This document shows, in pieces, positions 63,021 to 64,000 of a DNA stretch of 64,000 nucleotides. The notes beneath the pieces are model-generated. The model was given only the letters and a program-made list of their open reading frames with translations. It was not told the DNA's origin and did no database searches. Numbering within the stretch: the stretch's first letter is position 1; the number at the start of each line of letters is the position of its first letter. The DNA lies in the NCBI GenBank assembly GCA_050246945.1, contig JBFWVC010000019.1:31202-95201 (forward strand), read 5' to 3'. This DNA is from JAEUMD01 sp050246945. Its GTDB lineage: Bacteria; Pseudomonadota; Alphaproteobacteria; Rhizobiales; Hyphomicrobiaceae. Made by a program: the position numbers and the translations under genes.

Positions 63021-63692
63021 ATGCGTATTCTACAGATTGGCGACGCCAATATTGCCTCGACGAGGCTCACTGTTGCGGTGAAGCAACTGGACTGTGCCGT
63101 AGATGTCATAAGTATGACAGAGGCGGCTCAGGAGGCTCTCAGGATCGCCAAGTACGATCTGCTGATCTGCGATTTCGACACGCCGCTGCCGGCCGCAAGC
63201 CTGCTTTCACTGGTCAAGACGACGCACTCCTCTCGGCCGGATGTTGCAATCCTGGCTTGTGGATCGCGTGCAGTTCTCGAAAGCGTTGTAAGCGCGTTAG
63301 GAGCCGGCGCCCATGATTTCGTCCTCCGGCCGCTGGATGGCGACGAGTTGAGAATAAGGATCAGCACGATGCTGGCGCGCCGGCCTGCACGGGAGGCCGT
63401 GGTTCTCGAGTGCGGCCCCCTCAGCCTCGACATGGTCTCGCGTCAGGTTTTGCTGGATGGCAACACTGTGGATCTCACGCCACGCGAACGGTCCGTGCTC
63501 CAGGTGCTCTTGCGGCACCGCGGACACGTCGTCGCCAAGGAGGATATCGCCTCCCGCGTTTTTTCCATGGATGAGGACGTCGCCCCCCAGGCGATAGAGA
63601 CCTATGTCCATCGGCTTCGCCGCAAGACCGAGCACCCCAGGATCTCGATCAAGACGCTGCGCGGTGTGGGCTACGTGCTGGATGAAGTTTGA
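63021..63692 (+). CDS. Atypical OmpR/PhoB-family response regulator
   Basis: A 223-residue regulator with a receiver domain (1-115) and an OmpR-type winged-helix domain (about 128-222, LTPRERSVLQVLLRHRGHVV and the wing SIKTLRGVGYVLDEV). The phospho-acceptor-like Asp sits in LLICDFDTP, but the receiver is unusual: the acidic pair near the N-terminus is replaced by GDAN, and the Lys before the last strand is Arg (VLRPLDG). It may act without phosphorylation. No histidine kinase gene is adjacent. It is preceded by a small ORF. Confidence 0.85.
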   Translation: MRILQIGDANIASTRLTVAVKQLDCAVDVISMTEAAQEALRIAKYDLLICDFDTPLPAASLLSLVKTTHSSRPDVAILACGSRAVLESVVSALGAGAHDFVLRPLDGDELRIRISTMLARRPAREAVVLECGPLSLDMVSRQVLLDGNTVDLTPRERSVLQVLLRHRGHVVAKEDIASRVFSMDEDVAPQAIETYVHRLRRKTEHPRISIKTLRGVGYVLDEV

Positions 63693-63751
63693 ACCTTGCA
63701 CGAGGCGGCTGCGGTGGCGCGAAAAGGCCAATCAGCTGCCTGCGATTGCCA

Positions 63752-63876
63752 GAGCCTGATCGTCGGAGATGGAAGCAGCCATGCTTCCATCGAAGGCGTG
63801 AATCGGTCTCTCAAACAAAGAGATAGAGCAGGCCACGATGGTCAGGCCTGATTCAATCCAATACTGACCTGTTCTA
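63752..63876 (+). ncRNA. Candidate structured RNA element, copy B
   Basis: Second copy of the element at 23389-23515. GAGCCTGATCG (63752-63762), hairpin GGAAGCA-GCCA-TGCTTCC (63771-63788, extended by AT/AT), the invariant ATCGAAGGCGTGA (63789-63801) and TAGAGCAGG (63824-63832), which pairs with CCTGTTCTA (63868-63876) through one G-U pair. The right part of this last stem overlaps the left arm of the long palindrome that follows, so the two folds would compete. Confidence 0.4.
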
Positions 63877-63955
63877 GTGTGATGATCGAGAAGTCCGCTT
63901 CATACTTTTCGGCCGGGTTGCGAGGCGGACTTCTCGATCCCAATCACACTAGAAC
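63871..63955. repeat. Long palindrome with 27-base arms
   Basis: GTTCTAGTGTGAT (63871-63883) pairs perfectly with ATCACACTAGAAC (63943-63955). ATCGAGAAGTCCGC (63885-63898) pairs perfectly with GCGGACTTCTCGAT (63925-63938). A 1-by-4 internal loop and a 26-base apical loop are left. The outer TAGTGTGA is shared with the palindrome at 1396, which suggests one dispersed family. CTAGTGT recurs once more at 63968. Confidence 0.8.
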
Positions 63956-64000
63956 TCTGAAATTGCTAGTGTCGTCAGAAACGCGAAATTCGTTCCGAGG

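Larger units (their letters stand above)
63693..64000. other. Right end of the window, after the regulator gene
   Basis: About 300 bases without a gene. It holds the candidate RNA element and the long palindrome listed above. Further right, the sequence is cut by the edge. Confidence 0.4.

Overview
The window looks like a GC-rich alphaproteobacterial chromosome of the order Hyphomicrobiales (Rhizobiales), probably Hyphomicrobium-like. That placement is inferred from gene content: an Hsp20 gene followed by DUF1150, a TIGR02302/DUF4175 giant, porins of the rhizobial Porin_2 type, a LpxQ-like outer-membrane protein, the argH-lptM-lysA order, an intracellular PHA depolymerase and the NAGGN osmolyte genes. 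There are no rRNA genes. One tRNA gene is present.

Layout. 1-6014 is core: the end of a Uup-type ABC-F ATPase, a PilZ protein, a secreted protein of unknown role, a heat-shock module (RpoH-type promoter, candidate RNA thermometer, Hsp20, DUF1150) and an NDUFA9-like reductase on the minus strand. At 6015-6099 lies tRNA-Leu(CAG). Its 3' end is repeated at 16156-16176, so 6079-16176 is a roughly 10 kb integrative island. It carries a tyrosine integrase, a cluster of six transposon-end-like repeats, a 1199-residue single-chain restriction-modification enzyme of MmeI type, a small CxC protein, a serine resolvase with a res-like dyad, an AT-rich AAA+ ATPase gene, a small ribbon-helix-helix-like protein and an unknown small protein.

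16200-29640 returns to core functions: DUF2059 and VWA exported proteins, dihydrofolate reductase, the rplU-rpmA-acetyltransferase-obgE cluster, an Ntn-hydrolase, an iron-type periplasmic binding protein, a fumarylacetoacetase-fold hydrolase, a Tad-like protein, dapD, a Lys/Ala-rich repeat protein and a Lin0512 protein. 29641-44664 holds a diguanylate cyclase, a PQQ dehydrogenase with an N-terminal cytochrome c, a tautomerase, TlpA, argH-lptM-lysA (with a methyltransferase on the other strand), the TIGR02302 protein, a gamma-glutamylcyclotransferase-like protein, a lipid-A-oxidase-like barrel and an exported PHB-depolymerase-like esterase. 44809-64000 holds the alpha-2-macroglobulin/pbpC pair, small cold-shock-like and unknown genes, phaZ, asnO-ngg for N-acetylglutaminylglutamine amide with a divergent MarR gene, two tandem porins, and a small ORF plus an atypical OmpR-type regulator.

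Besides genes, the window is rich in palindromes. Two distant loci (23389-23515 and 63752-63876) share a roughly 125-base element whose first hairpin shows a compensatory base-pair change, so it may be a structured RNA. Several long inverted repeats (1396-1473, 1505-1550, 18747-18791, 36437-36500, 63871-63955) look like dispersed extragenic palindromes. Coordinates were read by eye from the sequence; family assignments come from recognised motifs, not from database searches.
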